Shown: positions 16,543 through 25,582 of the stretch, piece after piece
How the letters are laid out: each line of letters begins with the position of its first letter
Position numbering within the stretch: position 1 is the stretch's first letter
NCBI GenBank assembly: GCA_964551015.1
Contig: CAZKBP010000035.1
Coordinates: forward strand, 1 to 64,000
Direction of reading: 5' to 3'
Length of the DNA stretch: 64,000 bases
Source of the DNA: CAZKBP01 sp964551015
Lineage (GTDB): Bacteria > Bacteroidota > Bacteroidia > Cytophagales > Microscillaceae
Program-made: the position numbers and the translations under genes
Notes under the pieces: model-generated
Told to the model about the DNA's origin: nothing
The model's input: only the letters and a program-made list of their open reading frames with translations
Databases searched by the model: none

Positions 16543-19491
16543 TTATCGCTTCATAATTGTTTTCTGATAAACATTCCCTTGTTCATCTTGCAGACGTAGA
16601 TAGTAGATGCCATCCGTCTGCTGACTTAAATTCAATTGAAAGGCTTCATCTGCCGCCACCGTACCTTGGTAGATTATTTGCCCCGAAGCATTGACGAGTT
16701 CTACTTTTACCTGTCCTTTTAGTTCCTGATCAAACTCCAAAGAAAGCTGATCCTGAGTAGGATTGGGGTAAGCAGTTACATCCAAGGGCGCGCTTGAGCT
16801 TCCCGTGCTTGCTTGCTGGACGGCTTGGGAGCTTATTAACTCAAAATTCAGCGTGAGGGCTGGCCCGGCCAAGCCACCTAAATTGGGCTGCTGGTAAGCT
16901 TGTGCGGAAATTTGATAATTGCCTATTTCAAAATCTCTCCCCTCGATATCTTTTCCAGAATTATCGCCAAAAAGTGTATAAGGAATTAGATTCTCGGCCT
17001 GAGTCTGTTGTAGCTCACCATTGAGTGCCAACTCTACACTGCCTACTTTTTCGGGCGAAGTGAGCGCGCGGATGGAGAGATGTCCAGTACTTAAGTTGCT
17101 CAAATCAATCACGTCTCCATCTTTGATTTCTAGGAGGTCTTCATCGGTATCTGCATCTACGAGTACCAGACTCTGCACGAGAAATTTAGGGGTGCCCACT
17201 ACTGTGAAGTTCAAAGTGAGGGCTTCTCCAACCACTCCTTGCGCTCCTGCTTCTGTGTAGGGCGTGACGGTGATTTGATAATCGCCGGGTTGTAGAGGCA
17301 AGCCCTCGATATCTTTTCCAGAATTATCGCCAAAAAGCGTATAAGGAATCAAATTCTCGATTTGAGTTTGTGGTACAGGCCCAGTGAGTACCATTTGTAC
17401 ACTACCTACTTTTTCGGGAGCGGTAAAAGCTTGGATGCTAAACTCGGCCGTCATCAATTGATCGAGGTCAATGGTCATGCCGTCTTCCAGATCAAAGAGA
17501 ATTTCATCAAAATAAGCATCTACGAGGCTGAGCTTGCTGACACGGAGGTTGGGTTCTTCGGTAATGCCAAATTCCCAGAAATCTTTGCGAGCAGTTTGGT
17601 TATCAGCATCAAGGCCAGTGCCCAAGAAAGCCCGATTATCAATGACGAAAGTAGAGGCTTCTCGGCTCGGACCTCCGCAAAAATCAGAAATTCTCTTCCA
17701 GCTATTCTCCGAAGTGCTATATTGCCAAAATTCCTGTAATAGTTCATTTTGTTCGGATAGTCCTAATCCCACGTATCCATTGGCTCCTAAGGCAAACCCA
17801 CTAGCATTAGAAGCAGGTGTTCCTGGGTAATCAGCTTGGCGAGTCCAGGTGTCATTTGCTGGATTATACTCCCAAAAATCGCTAAAATTATGGAGATCTC
17901 GATTACTATCTAAAAAACCTCCTAAACCGGCATAGCCTCGGTTGCCAATGGTGAAATAAGTCATTTCTCGGCGAGCTTCCCCCGCGAAATCAGCTTTACG
18001 TGTCCATTGATCCGTGGCAGGATCGTATTCCCAAAAATCACTCAAGTTATCCGAGGGAGAAAAACCTGCTCCAAATTGCCCGGTACCTATATAGCCTTTT
18101 CCAGCAAGTGAAAAACTGAAGGCTGCAAATCGGGGAGAAGCTGGTAAATCGGCTTTACGGGACCACTCGTTCGCAGTAGCATTGTAAACCCACAGATCGT
18201 TAAGAAAACCACTGAAAGTGTTGAAGCCTGTACCTACATATGCTTGATTATCAACTACAAAGCTAACTGCATCGGCACGACTATCACCTGCAAAGTCTGC
18301 CACTTGCGTCCAAGTATCTGATTCAGGATCAAATTTCCAGAAATCTTTGAGCATCTGTCCCGAAGTAGTCGAGCCTGTACCGATGTATCCTTGTCCTTCT
18401 AATGTAAAAGATACAGCCTGTTGGCGTGCTATTCCAGTTAAGTCAGCTATTTGTCTCCATCCTCCCTGAGATGGTATACTTTGAGCAGGATCATACTTCC
18501 ATACGTCCTTGCGACCTGAGCTACCGTCACTATCCAAACCAGTAGCGACATAGGCTTCTCCTTGTACTACGAAGGCCACAGCTTCTCTTACTGGATCACC
18601 ACAGAAACTTGCTTGCTCTGTCCAAGTATCCGTTTGAGGATGGTAAGACCAAAAATCTTGGCGAAAGTTGTCAAAATCAGCACCCGTCCCTACGTATCCT
18701 TTTCCATCCAGTGTAAAAGCAACGCTACTCAAAAGAGCTTCGCCACCAAAATCAGCGATGCGTTTCCATTCATCCAATTGAGGATCGTAAGACCAAAAAT
18801 CTTTATAAATGTTTTGTAAATCACCTCCTAATCCCGCGTAAGCCTTATTATCGATTGTAAAAGCAGCCATTTCTCTTCTACCTTCACCTGGGAAAGAGGC
18901 TTTCTCTGTCCAGGTATCTGTTTGAGGATCATATTCCCACAAATCTCTTTGGTTATCCGGAGCATTCAGGCCAGTACCAAATTGGCCAGGGCCTACGTAG
19001 CCTTTATGTCCTAAGGAAAAACCAATGGAACCGATTCGTCCGTTCGCGGGAAAATCAGCGATTCGTTGCCAACTATTTGAGGCTGGGCTATACTTCCAAA
19101 AGCTCTGCAGATAGCCAGAGGATAGCCCCAGTCCCACGTATCCTTCACTGTCTATCACGAAAGCAGTGGCCTCGCCTCTTGCTCCACCCGCATAGTCTGC
19201 TTTTTGTGTCCAAGTATCAGCCTGTGGATCATACTCCCAAAAATCATTTAAAGCATTGCCTGCCGTGTTACGACCAGTACCTAGATAACCTTTGTCGTCA
19301 ATACTAAAGGCAACTGCTTGATAACGAGCTATTCCACCAAAATCACCTTGTTGTTCCCATCCTTGACATTTTCCACAAAATTGAAATTCATTTTGAGCAA
19401 AAGAAGGGTAAAAGCTTAGCTGAAATAATAGAAAGGAGAGGAAAAGGGAGTTTCCTCGTCTCTTGAACATGAGTCTAAAATTCTTTTTCAT
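16543..19491 (-). CDS. Secreted kelch-repeat beta-propeller protein with T9SS sorting domain
   Basis: 982 residues. Signal peptide 1-33 is followed by 12 kelch-like blades of about 47-55 residues (pattern ADFxGxxRxxAxxFxxxxxxYxGxG...DFWxYDPxxDTW), about 40-640, enough for two six-bladed propellers. Two related beta-sandwich domains of about 115 residues follow, each containing ENLIPYTLFGDNSGKDIEG. The C-terminal domain of about 75 residues (YPNPTQDQLSLEF ... GIYYLRLQDEQG ... KTIMKR) is a type A T9SS tail, so the protein should cross the outer membrane by type IX secretion and be surface-attached or released. The ligand is unknown. Confidence 0.9.
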   Translation of the reverse strand: MKKNFRLMFKRRGNSLFLSFLLFQLSFYPSFAQNEFQFCGKCQGWEQQGDFGGIARYQAVAFSIDDKGYLGTGRNTAGNALNDFWEYDPQADTWTQKADYAGGARGEATAFVIDSEGYVGLGLSSGYLQSFWKYSPASNSWQRIADFPANGRIGSIGFSLGHKGYVGPGQFGTGLNAPDNQRDLWEYDPQTDTWTEKASFPGEGRREMAAFTIDNKAYAGLGGDLQNIYKDFWSYDPQLDEWKRIADFGGEALLSSVAFTLDGKGYVGTGADFDNFRQDFWSYHPQTDTWTEQASFCGDPVREAVAFVVQGEAYVATGLDSDGSSGRKDVWKYDPAQSIPSQGGWRQIADLTGIARQQAVSFTLEGQGYIGTGSTTSGQMLKDFWKFDPESDTWTQVADFAGDSRADAVSFVVDNQAYVGTGFNTFSGFLNDLWVYNATANEWSRKADLPASPRFAAFSFSLAGKGYIGTGQFGAGFSPSDNLSDFWEYDPATDQWTRKADFAGEARREMTYFTIGNRGYAGLGGFLDSNRDLHNFSDFWEYNPANDTWTRQADYPGTPASNASGFALGANGYVGLGLSEQNELLQEFWQYSTSENSWKRISDFCGGPSREASTFVIDNRAFLGTGLDADNQTARKDFWEFGITEEPNLRVSKLSLVDAYFDEILFDLEDGMTIDLDQLMTAEFSIQAFTAPEKVGSVQMVLTGPVPQTQIENLIPYTLFGDNSGKDIEGLPLQPGDYQITVTPYTEAGAQGVVGEALTLNFTVVGTPKFLVQSLVLVDADTDEDLLEIKDGDVIDLSNLSTGHLSIRALTSPEKVGSVELALNGELQQTQAENLIPYTLFGDNSGKDIEGRDFEIGNYQISAQAYQQPNLGGLAGPALTLNFELISSQAVQQASTGSSSAPLDVTAYPNPTQDQLSLEFDQELKGQVKVELVNASGQIIYQGTVAADEAFQLNLSQQTDGIYYLRLQDEQGNVYQKTIMKR

Positions 19492-19868
19492 TTAGATTAA
19501 AATTTGATTGATTAAAGGATTATATTTCCCAGGTAGAGAAATTTTTATCAAAAAGAGATAGGTCAAGCTTAGCTGCTTTGATGCAAGTAGCATGAAAGAG
19601 AAATCAATAAGTTACTTTGAAGGTTCCTCTGGCTGAAATCTACGTGATATGATATGAAGGAAGAATGCACTTTAAATTAGCTACTTACATAAGTCAATTT
19701 TGATGCTAATTTTCTAGGTTAAAAAAAAGAGGCCGTTTCCTTACATCCATATTAATAACCTCAAATAGCCATCTTATCTGGATATGCTTGTCTTTTGCCT
19801 AATAAAATCGATGAGATGTGAGATATATCGCTTTTTTTTTAGCTTTGTGCAAACAAAAATTACAAGTG
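19492..19868. other. Intergenic region between divergent kelch and DUF3078 genes
   Basis: About 380 bp, AT-rich, holding the divergent promoters. Only the DUF3078 promoter (19818-19847) could be recognised. No small gene or clear hairpin was seen. Confidence 0.5.
19818..19847 (+). promoter_or_regulatory. Promoter of the DUF3078 gene
   Basis: GTG (19818-19820, one base off TTG), 19-bp spacer, exact TAGCTTTG at 19840-19847. Transcription from here would start after the in-frame ATG at 19818, which supports the ATG at 19869 as the true start. Confidence 0.5.
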
Positions 19869-20780
19869 ATGCAGACAAAAATTACACTACTTGTTTTCTT
19901 CTGTTGCATAGTCGCTCCTTTTCAATACCTGAGAGCGCAAGAAGCAGAGGAAGACACAACTCGTCTTTGGACCTACACCGGGGCAGGTTCTCTCGGCTTT
20001 TCTAATGTGGTACTCAGCAATTGGGCCGGAGGAGGCGAAAACTCTATTTCTTTGAGTACGCTTCTGGACTTTAAAGCCACTCGCCAGACTGACCAAAGCA
20101 AATGGGCGAATTATTTCAATTTTAACTTCGGAATTGCCCGCGTGGGAGGCGATGAGAATCTCTTCAAAAAAACCAATGACCAGATTATTCTGGGGACAGC
20201 TTACGACTATAACCTCGCCAAAAACTGGAGTGCGACCGCTGGGCTGGAAGTACGTACCCAAATCGCGCCTGGGTATACCTTTGCTCGGGATTCTTCTGGA
20301 AACGAAATTGAAGATCAATTAATCTCTGAATTTTTCGCACCGGGTTATCTTTACACGAACTTGGGGATTACTTACAAAAATAAATTGCTCTCGGTTACAC
20401 TTTCGCCAGCCAGCAATAAACTTACTTTTGTCTTGAATGATTCACTCTCGGAGGCAGGAGCTTTTGGAGTAGACCCAGGCGATAAGGTCCGCTCAGAAGT
20501 AGGAGCCACCCTCAATGGAGTCTTTGAGTTTTCGCCGATCGAGAATATTACTTTTAAAACGACGCTCTTGCTTTTCTCTAATTATGCCAACAATCCACAA
20601 AACATAGACGTGGACTGGACTACCTTGCTGGTGTTTAAGGTCAATAAATTCTTCGATGCCAGCTTTGGAACTCGACTCATCTATGACGACGACATCCTGA
20701 TTGAACAGGAAGATGGCACTTCCAAACAAGCCGTTCAATACAGTCAGGTGTTAAGCATTAATGTAGGCTACAAGTTTTAA
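19869..20780 (+). CDS. DUF3078 outer-membrane-type protein
   Basis: 303 residues from the ATG at 19869, giving a signal peptide (MQTKITLLVFFCCIVAPFQYLRAQ is its extent, residues 1-24). The mature part starts LWTYTGAGSLGFSNVVLSNWAGGGENS, the hallmark of DUF3078, and continues as alternating amphipathic strands ending in an aromatic C-terminus (VGYKF), as expected for a small outer-membrane beta-barrel. Its function is not established. It lies 62 bp upstream of the mscS gene on the same strand, so the two may share a transcript. Confidence 0.85.
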   Translation: MQTKITLLVFFCCIVAPFQYLRAQEAEEDTTRLWTYTGAGSLGFSNVVLSNWAGGGENSISLSTLLDFKATRQTDQSKWANYFNFNFGIARVGGDENLFKKTNDQIILGTAYDYNLAKNWSATAGLEVRTQIAPGYTFARDSSGNEIEDQLISEFFAPGYLYTNLGITYKNKLLSVTLSPASNKLTFVLNDSLSEAGAFGVDPGDKVRSEVGATLNGVFEFSPIENITFKTTLLLFSNYANNPQNIDVDWTTLLVFKVNKFFDASFGTRLIYDDDILIEQEDGTSKQAVQYSQVLSINVGYKF

Positions 20781-20842
20781 TAATTTTTTTAAACTCTTTC
20801 TTAAACTCTATATCAATCACTCATCATTACAATACTTAACTT

Positions 20843-21673
20843 ATGGATGTCATAGAAGTAATTATCCGAGATTTGGTCAATGCCGCCGTTCAGTATGTTC
20901 CTTTGGTGCTTTTAGCCATTGTGACCTTGATTATTGGTTTATCTTTAATCAGGAGGTTAGTCAAGTTTATTAGTAAAGCCCTGACCAAGCAGGTAAATGA
21001 CCCTACGCTCACTTCGTTTTTGAAGGCACTGATTTCGGCACTTTTAAAGATCGTGTTGTTCATCAGTGTGGCCTCAATGGTAGGCATCGAGACTACTTCT
21101 TTCGTAGCCGTAATCGGTGCGGCTGGTTTGGCGGTTGGTCTGGCTTTGCAGGGGAGCTTGGCTAACTTCGCGGGGGGTGTATTGATTTTGTTATTACGTC
21201 CCTTCAAAGTGGGCGATGTGGTCGAGACGCAAGGCTTTCTGGCGGTTGTCAAGGAAATCCAAATCTTTTACACCATCTTCAAAACCTTCGACAATAAGAT
21301 TATGTACGTGCCGAACGGGCCGTTAGCCAATGGCAATATCACTAATTACTCCAGCGAAGAGGAGCGACGCGTGGATATGGTTTTTGGAGTTGGCTACAAT
21401 GATGATTTCAAAAAAGCCAAGTCTATCCTCATGGATATGATCCAAAAAGACGAGCGTATTTTCAAAGATAAGCCCGGACAGGAGCCTTTCCTACGTGTGA
21501 CCGAACTGGCCGATAGCTCCGTGAACATTACCATGCGAGCCTGGTGCAAATCTGGTGATTATTGGGATATTTATTTTGACTTTTTAGAGAATGTCAAAAC
21601 CACCTTTGACCAAGAAGGTGTGGGTATTCCCTTCCCGCATATGGAAGTATATACGCATCAAGTACAGGATTAG
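20843..21673 (+). CDS. mscS: Small-conductance mechanosensitive channel (MscS family)
   Basis: 276 residues, close to E. coli MscS (286). Three transmembrane helices (about 15-35, 60-80, 88-110). TM3 has the Gly/Ala packing pattern in IGAAGLAVGLALQGSLANFAGGVLILLLRPFKVGDVV, then the beta domain (IFYTIFKTFDNKIMYVPNG) and the C-terminal alpha/beta domain (GVGYNDDFKKAKSILMDMI). It is an inner-membrane homoheptamer that releases solutes under hypo-osmotic shock. The cytoplasmic cage domains are complete. Confidence 0.93.
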   Translation: MDVIEVIIRDLVNAAVQYVPLVLLAIVTLIIGLSLIRRLVKFISKALTKQVNDPTLTSFLKALISALLKIVLFISVASMVGIETTSFVAVIGAAGLAVGLALQGSLANFAGGVLILLLRPFKVGDVVETQGFLAVVKEIQIFYTIFKTFDNKIMYVPNGPLANGNITNYSSEEERRVDMVFGVGYNDDFKKAKSILMDMIQKDERIFKDKPGQEPFLRVTELADSSVNITMRAWCKSGDYWDIYFDFLENVKTTFDQEGVGIPFPHMEVYTHQVQD

Positions 21674-21686
21674 GGTTTCAGGGTGT

Positions 21687-21712
21687 AGGTCGCAAGTTTC
21701 AAGTTGCGACCT
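21687..21712. terminator. Bidirectional hairpin between mscS and ychF
   Basis: AGGTCGCAA (21687-21695), 8-nt loop, TTGCGACCT (21704-21712), a perfect 9-bp stem between convergent genes. No long T-run. Confidence 0.55.
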
Positions 21713-21722
21713 GCAACCAAAT

Positions 21723-22820
21723 CTAAACATTAAACCGAAAGTGCATCACGTCGCCATCTTCTACTACGTATTCCTTACCTTCCACGCCCATTTTACCCGC
21801 TTCTTTGACGCCTGCTTCGGTTTTATAATTTTGGTAATCGGGTATTTTGATGACTTCGGCCCGAATGAATCCTTTCTCAAAATCGGTGTGAATGACACCC
21901 GCCGCTCCGGGTGCTTTGGTTCCTTTGCGAATCGTCCAAGCGCGGACTTCCTTTTCTCCGGCGGTAAAATAAGTAATAAGATCGAGAAGCTCGTAAGAGG
22001 CACGAATGAGTTTGTTGAGGCCAGACTCTTTGAGGCCATATTCGGCCAAAAATTCTAGTTTTTCCTCTTCGGTTTCTAGTTCGGCAATTTCGGCCTCGAT
22101 GGCCGCGCAAACAATAATGACTTGCGCTCCTTCGCCTTCTATGGATTTTTTGAGCGTTTCTACGTGTGCATTGCCTTCCAAAACGGAGGCTTCATCTACA
22201 TTGGCTAGGTAAATGACGGGCTTGATGGTGAGGAGATTCAAGTCCTTGACAATCTCTTGATCTTCGGCACTAATGTCCAAGTGGCGAGCATTTTGGCCCG
22301 CCTCGAGAGTTTCTTTGATTTTGAGGTAAATTTCTTCCTTACGCTTCGCATCCTTATCGCCAGATTTGGCAATCTTGCGTACGCGCTCGATGCGTTTATC
22401 TACCGTTTCCACATCTTTAATTTGTAGCTCGGTATCAATGATCTCTTTGTCATTGACAGGATCTACTCGACCGTCCACGTGGACAATATTATCATCGTCA
22501 AAGCAGCGGATCACGTGAATGATGGCATCTACTTCACGGATATTCGCCAAGAATTGGTTCCCCAAACCTTCGCCCTGACTAGCTCCTTTGACTAATCCGG
22601 CGATATCTACAAATTCAATGATGGTCGGGATGACTTTTTGAGGGCTAACCAAGCCTTCCAAGATTTTGAGCCTCTCATCGGGTACGGAGACGACTCCCAC
22701 GTTGGGCTCAATGGTACAAAAAGGATAATTAGCAGATTCGGCTTTGGCACTAGAGAGTGCGTTGAAAAGCGTGGACTTACCCACGTTGGGCAGTCCTACA
22801 ATTCCACATTGTAAGGCCAT
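21723..22820 (-). CDS. ychF: Ribosome-binding ATPase YchF (Obg family)
   Basis: 365 residues, the usual length. G1 is GLPNVGKSTLF (about 8-18), the switch region follows with NYPFCTIEPNVG, G3 is FVDIAGLVKGASQGEGLGN, and the atypical G4 is YLANVDE in place of NKxD, explaining ATP preference in the family. A coiled-coil arm (about 130-200) and a C-terminal TGS domain (about 280-363, ending VVEDGDVMHFRFNV) are complete. It binds ribosomes and is linked to stress responses in other bacteria. Confidence 0.97.
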   Translation of the reverse strand: MALQCGIVGLPNVGKSTLFNALSSAKAESANYPFCTIEPNVGVVSVPDERLKILEGLVSPQKVIPTIIEFVDIAGLVKGASQGEGLGNQFLANIREVDAIIHVIRCFDDDNIVHVDGRVDPVNDKEIIDTELQIKDVETVDKRIERVRKIAKSGDKDAKRKEEIYLKIKETLEAGQNARHLDISAEDQEIVKDLNLLTIKPVIYLANVDEASVLEGNAHVETLKKSIEGEGAQVIIVCAAIEAEIAELETEEEKLEFLAEYGLKESGLNKLIRASYELLDLITYFTAGEKEVRAWTIRKGTKAPGAAGVIHTDFEKGFIRAEVIKIPDYQNYKTEAGVKEAGKMGVEGKEYVVEDGDVMHFRFNV

Positions 22821-22910
22821 AGTCTTTGAATATGTTCAGTAAATAGGATCAATCCCTATGGATAAATATTGAGTCAAATATGTTGATTTTCAATTTTCTA
22901 GGCAATTTGC

Positions 22911-24023
22911 TCAGCGGAGTGGCTTATTATGTTCGGCTCTAAATACGTGATACTGACGATAGCTCTTGCTTAGTTCTATGAAAGAAACACGAAGGATGGT
23001 GTACATAGGAATGGCTGCGATCATTCCCCAGCCCCCAGCCAAAGCAGCGCCTACAAAGATAATGATAAAAATTTCTAATGGATGGGCTTTGACACTTTTC
23101 GAGAAAATAAGTGGCTGTAGCAAAATATTGTCAATCAACTGGGCAATCGCGAAAACGGGAAGCGTTTTTAAGGCCAAAAAAGCATAGTGGCCTAGCTCCG
23201 TATCAGCGTGTTTGGTAGAGAATACAACCATAATGGCAAAGAGAAAACCAAGTACCGGCCCCAAATAGGGGATCAGATTAATAATGGCGGCAAAAGCGGC
23301 AATGGTCAGCGCGTATTTAATCCCCACGATTTTGAGACCTAAGGCGATGATAGAAAACATAATACTCACCTGCAACAACAGACCAATCAAGTAATTGGAA
23401 AGCAACTTTTCTATTTTGTAGAAAGTAGTTACGAATACCTCAAAATAGCGATTGGGCACGATCGCTAGGATATTACGGCGGAACAGCCCTTTTTCGTACA
23501 ATAAGAAAAAGGTGATGAAGCTTACCGCTAATAAGTAGATAAAAATCTTGCCTGTAAAGCTCAATAGATAATTCAGAATAGAAGCCACGCGGATACTTTG
23601 TACAAAGCCAATGACATTGCTGGTAAGCTCTTCTTGTAAAAAACCCTGTTCTTTATCCAGTTGGAAATTGCGGATGATGAAGTCATCTAATCTATTCATG
23701 GGTTCACGAACCCGATCAAAAATATCCTCGTAATTCAAACTTTGTAAAACTTGAATTTGCTCTATAATCAAAGGCACGAATAATAAAATAAATACGATCG
23801 GAACGGCCGCCAGAATTACGAAGGAAAGAATAACAGCCAAAATACGAGGAACCTTCATCCCGAAAATTTCCAAATCATCAATGTAATCAGTGATTGGTCG
23901 GAGGATGGAAGCAATCACCGAAGCAATGAGTACATAGATAACAATATCTGAGAATAGCCAAAAAACCATTCCCAGAAAAACCAAAATCAGTGTAATATTA
24001 AAAATGGTACGGGGCAAAAACAC
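22911..24023 (-). CDS. AI-2E family membrane transporter
   Basis: 370 residues with about eight hydrophobic helices, including an N-terminal pair, a long amphipathic segment (about 95-150) and the conserved C-terminal region (LIPYLGPVLGFLFAIMVV, LLQPLIFSKSVKAHPLEIFIIIFVGAALAGGWGMIAAIPMYTI), the PF01594 signature. Members export small solutes; substrates range from autoinducer-2 to Na+, so none is assigned. The start is GTG at 24023, as there is no suitable ATG before the first helix. It lies 90 bp upstream of the ychF start on the same strand. Confidence 0.9.
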   Translation of the reverse strand: MFLPRTIFNITLILVFLGMVFWLFSDIVIYVLIASVIASILRPITDYIDDLEIFGMKVPRILAVILSFVILAAVPIVFILLFVPLIIEQIQVLQSLNYEDIFDRVREPMNRLDDFIIRNFQLDKEQGFLQEELTSNVIGFVQSIRVASILNYLLSFTGKIFIYLLAVSFITFFLLYEKGLFRRNILAIVPNRYFEVFVTTFYKIEKLLSNYLIGLLLQVSIMFSIIALGLKIVGIKYALTIAAFAAIINLIPYLGPVLGFLFAIMVVFSTKHADTELGHYAFLALKTLPVFAIAQLIDNILLQPLIFSKSVKAHPLEIFIIIFVGAALAGGWGMIAAIPMYTILRVSFIELSKSYRQYHVFRAEHNKPLR

Positions 24024-24101
24024 GGCTGCTGTAATTTAGTATAAACAATAAAGTGATTCACAAGCTGGTACTTCGTAGAACGCTCGGATGATTTCTAGGA
24101 T

Positions 24102-24128
24102 AAAAAAAAACCCTTAGCCGAGGCTAAG
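24102..24128 (-). terminator. Rho-independent terminator of the PUR-like gene
   Basis: Read on the minus strand: CTTAGCC, 2-nt centre, GGCTAAG (24128-24113), then GG and nine T (24110-24102). Confidence 0.85.
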
Positions 24129-24154
24129 AGTTTCTTCTCTTGTCCATATTTTTA

Positions 24155-24484
24155 TTAATCCCACTTGAGCTTTTCATTGTCGGAGCTGTCAAAAGAGCTT
24201 CCACTTTCATCAAATTGGGAAAAATCAAAATCCGGCATTAACTCTGACTTCACGTGGTCAATGGTATCTCGCAGAGCATCTACAAACTTATCAAAATCCT
24301 CTTTATAAAGAAAAATCTTGTGTTTCTCATAGAAGTACCCATCGTCCTTGTATCTGCGTTTGCTCTCCGTGATGGTCAGGTAGTAATCATTCGAGCGTGT
24401 AGATTTGACATCGAAGAAGTACGTTCTTTTCCCCGCCCGTACTCTTTTAGAGTAAAGTTCCACTTTTTCTTTGTTTTCTTCCAC
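24155..24484 (-). CDS. DUF3276 (PUR-alpha-like) nucleic-acid-binding protein
   Basis: 109 residues, starting with GTG at 24484. The core has paired beta-hairpins and a helix: KRVRAGKRTYFFDVKSTRSNDYYLTITESKRRY (about 14-46), then KIFLYKEDFDKFVDALRDTIDHV, the bacterial PUR repeat. Bacteroidota PUR proteins bind single-stranded DNA or RNA and dimerise. The acidic C-terminal tail (about 84-109) is a typical variable end. It is monocistronic, with its own terminator at 24102-24128. Confidence 0.9.
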   Translation of the reverse strand: MEENKEKVELYSKRVRAGKRTYFFDVKSTRSNDYYLTITESKRRYKDDGYFYEKHKIFLYKEDFDKFVDALRDTIDHVKSELMPDFDFSQFDESGSSFDSSDNEKLKWD

Positions 24485-24563
24485 AGTCCTATAAAATTTG
24501 TTTTAGTCCGTGGTAAAATTATAACATAATTAGAATAGATACAAAAGAGTTTTGGTAATAAAA

Positions 24564-24596
24564 TTGTTCATATAACAAAATAATTTGATATTTTTG
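24564..24596 (+). promoter_or_regulatory. Promoter of the rlpA-like gene
   Basis: TTG at 24564-24566, 22-bp spacer, exact TATTTTTG at 24589-24596; the ATG is at 24638. Confidence 0.5.
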
Positions 24597-24637
24597 GAAT
24601 ATCACCTTGAAAAAATCAACCAAATTTCAGAAGAGAT

Positions 24638-25396
24638 ATGAAACTCAAGGCTTTGTTATTTTTGATACTAGTAGTCTATAGCTACCAACCTACTTACGCT
24701 CAATACAGCCCTGGCTATACCGAAAGGGGCATTATTTCTTATTTCACCGAAAAGGCTGAGGATCGCACAACGGCGAGTGGAGAAAAATTTGACAACAACG
24801 ATCTTGTCGGTTGCCACAACAAAATTCCTTTTAACAGTAAAGTTCGAGTAACTAATCTGGCAAACGGTAAGTCCATCATTGTCCGAATTAATGACCGCGG
24901 CCCCTATGCTTACGGGCGTGTCATGGATATTTCACGTGCAGCCGCCGAGAAAATTGGCTTGGTGGCTTCTGGTACGGCCAAAGCTGAAATTGAGGTGGTC
25001 AATGGACTAGTTCCTGACCCAAGCGATGAAGACCAGCCAGACCAGAAGGCAGAAGAAACGCCGCCTCCCGTCCTGGCGACCTCTACCGAAAAAGAAAAAG
25101 AAGCGTATCAACTCAATCAAACCTATAGCCAATGGGGCTCCCCCAAATCTCCGCAAGGGTTTGCCGTGCAAATGGCTGGATTTAGTACCGTAGAAAAAGC
25201 CCAAGAGTTTTGCAAAGAACTCAGAGACAGTGGCTTAGATGACGTGGATATTTACATTCATGTGATGGATTTGAAGGGCAAAAATTTCTATAAAATCCTC
25301 GTTGGTGCCGAAGAAGACAGAAAAGGGGCGGTGGTGTTGAGCCAAAAAGTGATCGCCACTTCTGGCAGAAAAGGCTTTGTTACTCAGCACAAATAA
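24638..25396 (+). CDS. RlpA-like double-psi beta-barrel protein with SPOR domain
   Basis: 252 residues. Signal peptide 1-21; the RlpA DPBB domain at about 28-115 contains ISYFTEKAEDRTTASGEKFDNN, VRVTNLANGKSIIVRINDRGP (the conserved NDRGP with the catalytic Asp) and RVMDISRAAAEKIG. A Pro/Glu linker (about 125-160) leads to a C-terminal SPOR domain (about 175-250). RlpA proteins are septal lytic transglycosylases acting on denuded glycan, and SPOR directs them to the division site. No lipobox was seen, so this one is probably soluble in the periplasm. Confidence 0.88.
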   Translation: MKLKALLFLILVVYSYQPTYAQYSPGYTERGIISYFTEKAEDRTTASGEKFDNNDLVGCHNKIPFNSKVRVTNLANGKSIIVRINDRGPYAYGRVMDISRAAAEKIGLVASGTAKAEIEVVNGLVPDPSDEDQPDQKAEETPPPVLATSTEKEKEAYQLNQTYSQWGSPKSPQGFAVQMAGFSTVEKAQEFCKELRDSGLDDVDIYIHVMDLKGKNFYKILVGAEEDRKGAVVLSQKVIATSGRKGFVTQHK

Positions 25397-25582
25397 GCTT
25401 TAGCAAAACAGAGGAAAGTAAAGATTACCATTTTGGCACTTTCAAAATCCCAATTTGCAACTTTTTCTGTTTTTTTGCCTTAGCTTAGCTGGTCTTTAAG
25501 AGCTTTTTCTCATCTTTCTTACCTTTTTCTTTTGAGGTAAGAAATTCCTTCTAAATCAAATTTACAATCTTTAACCTGCCAC

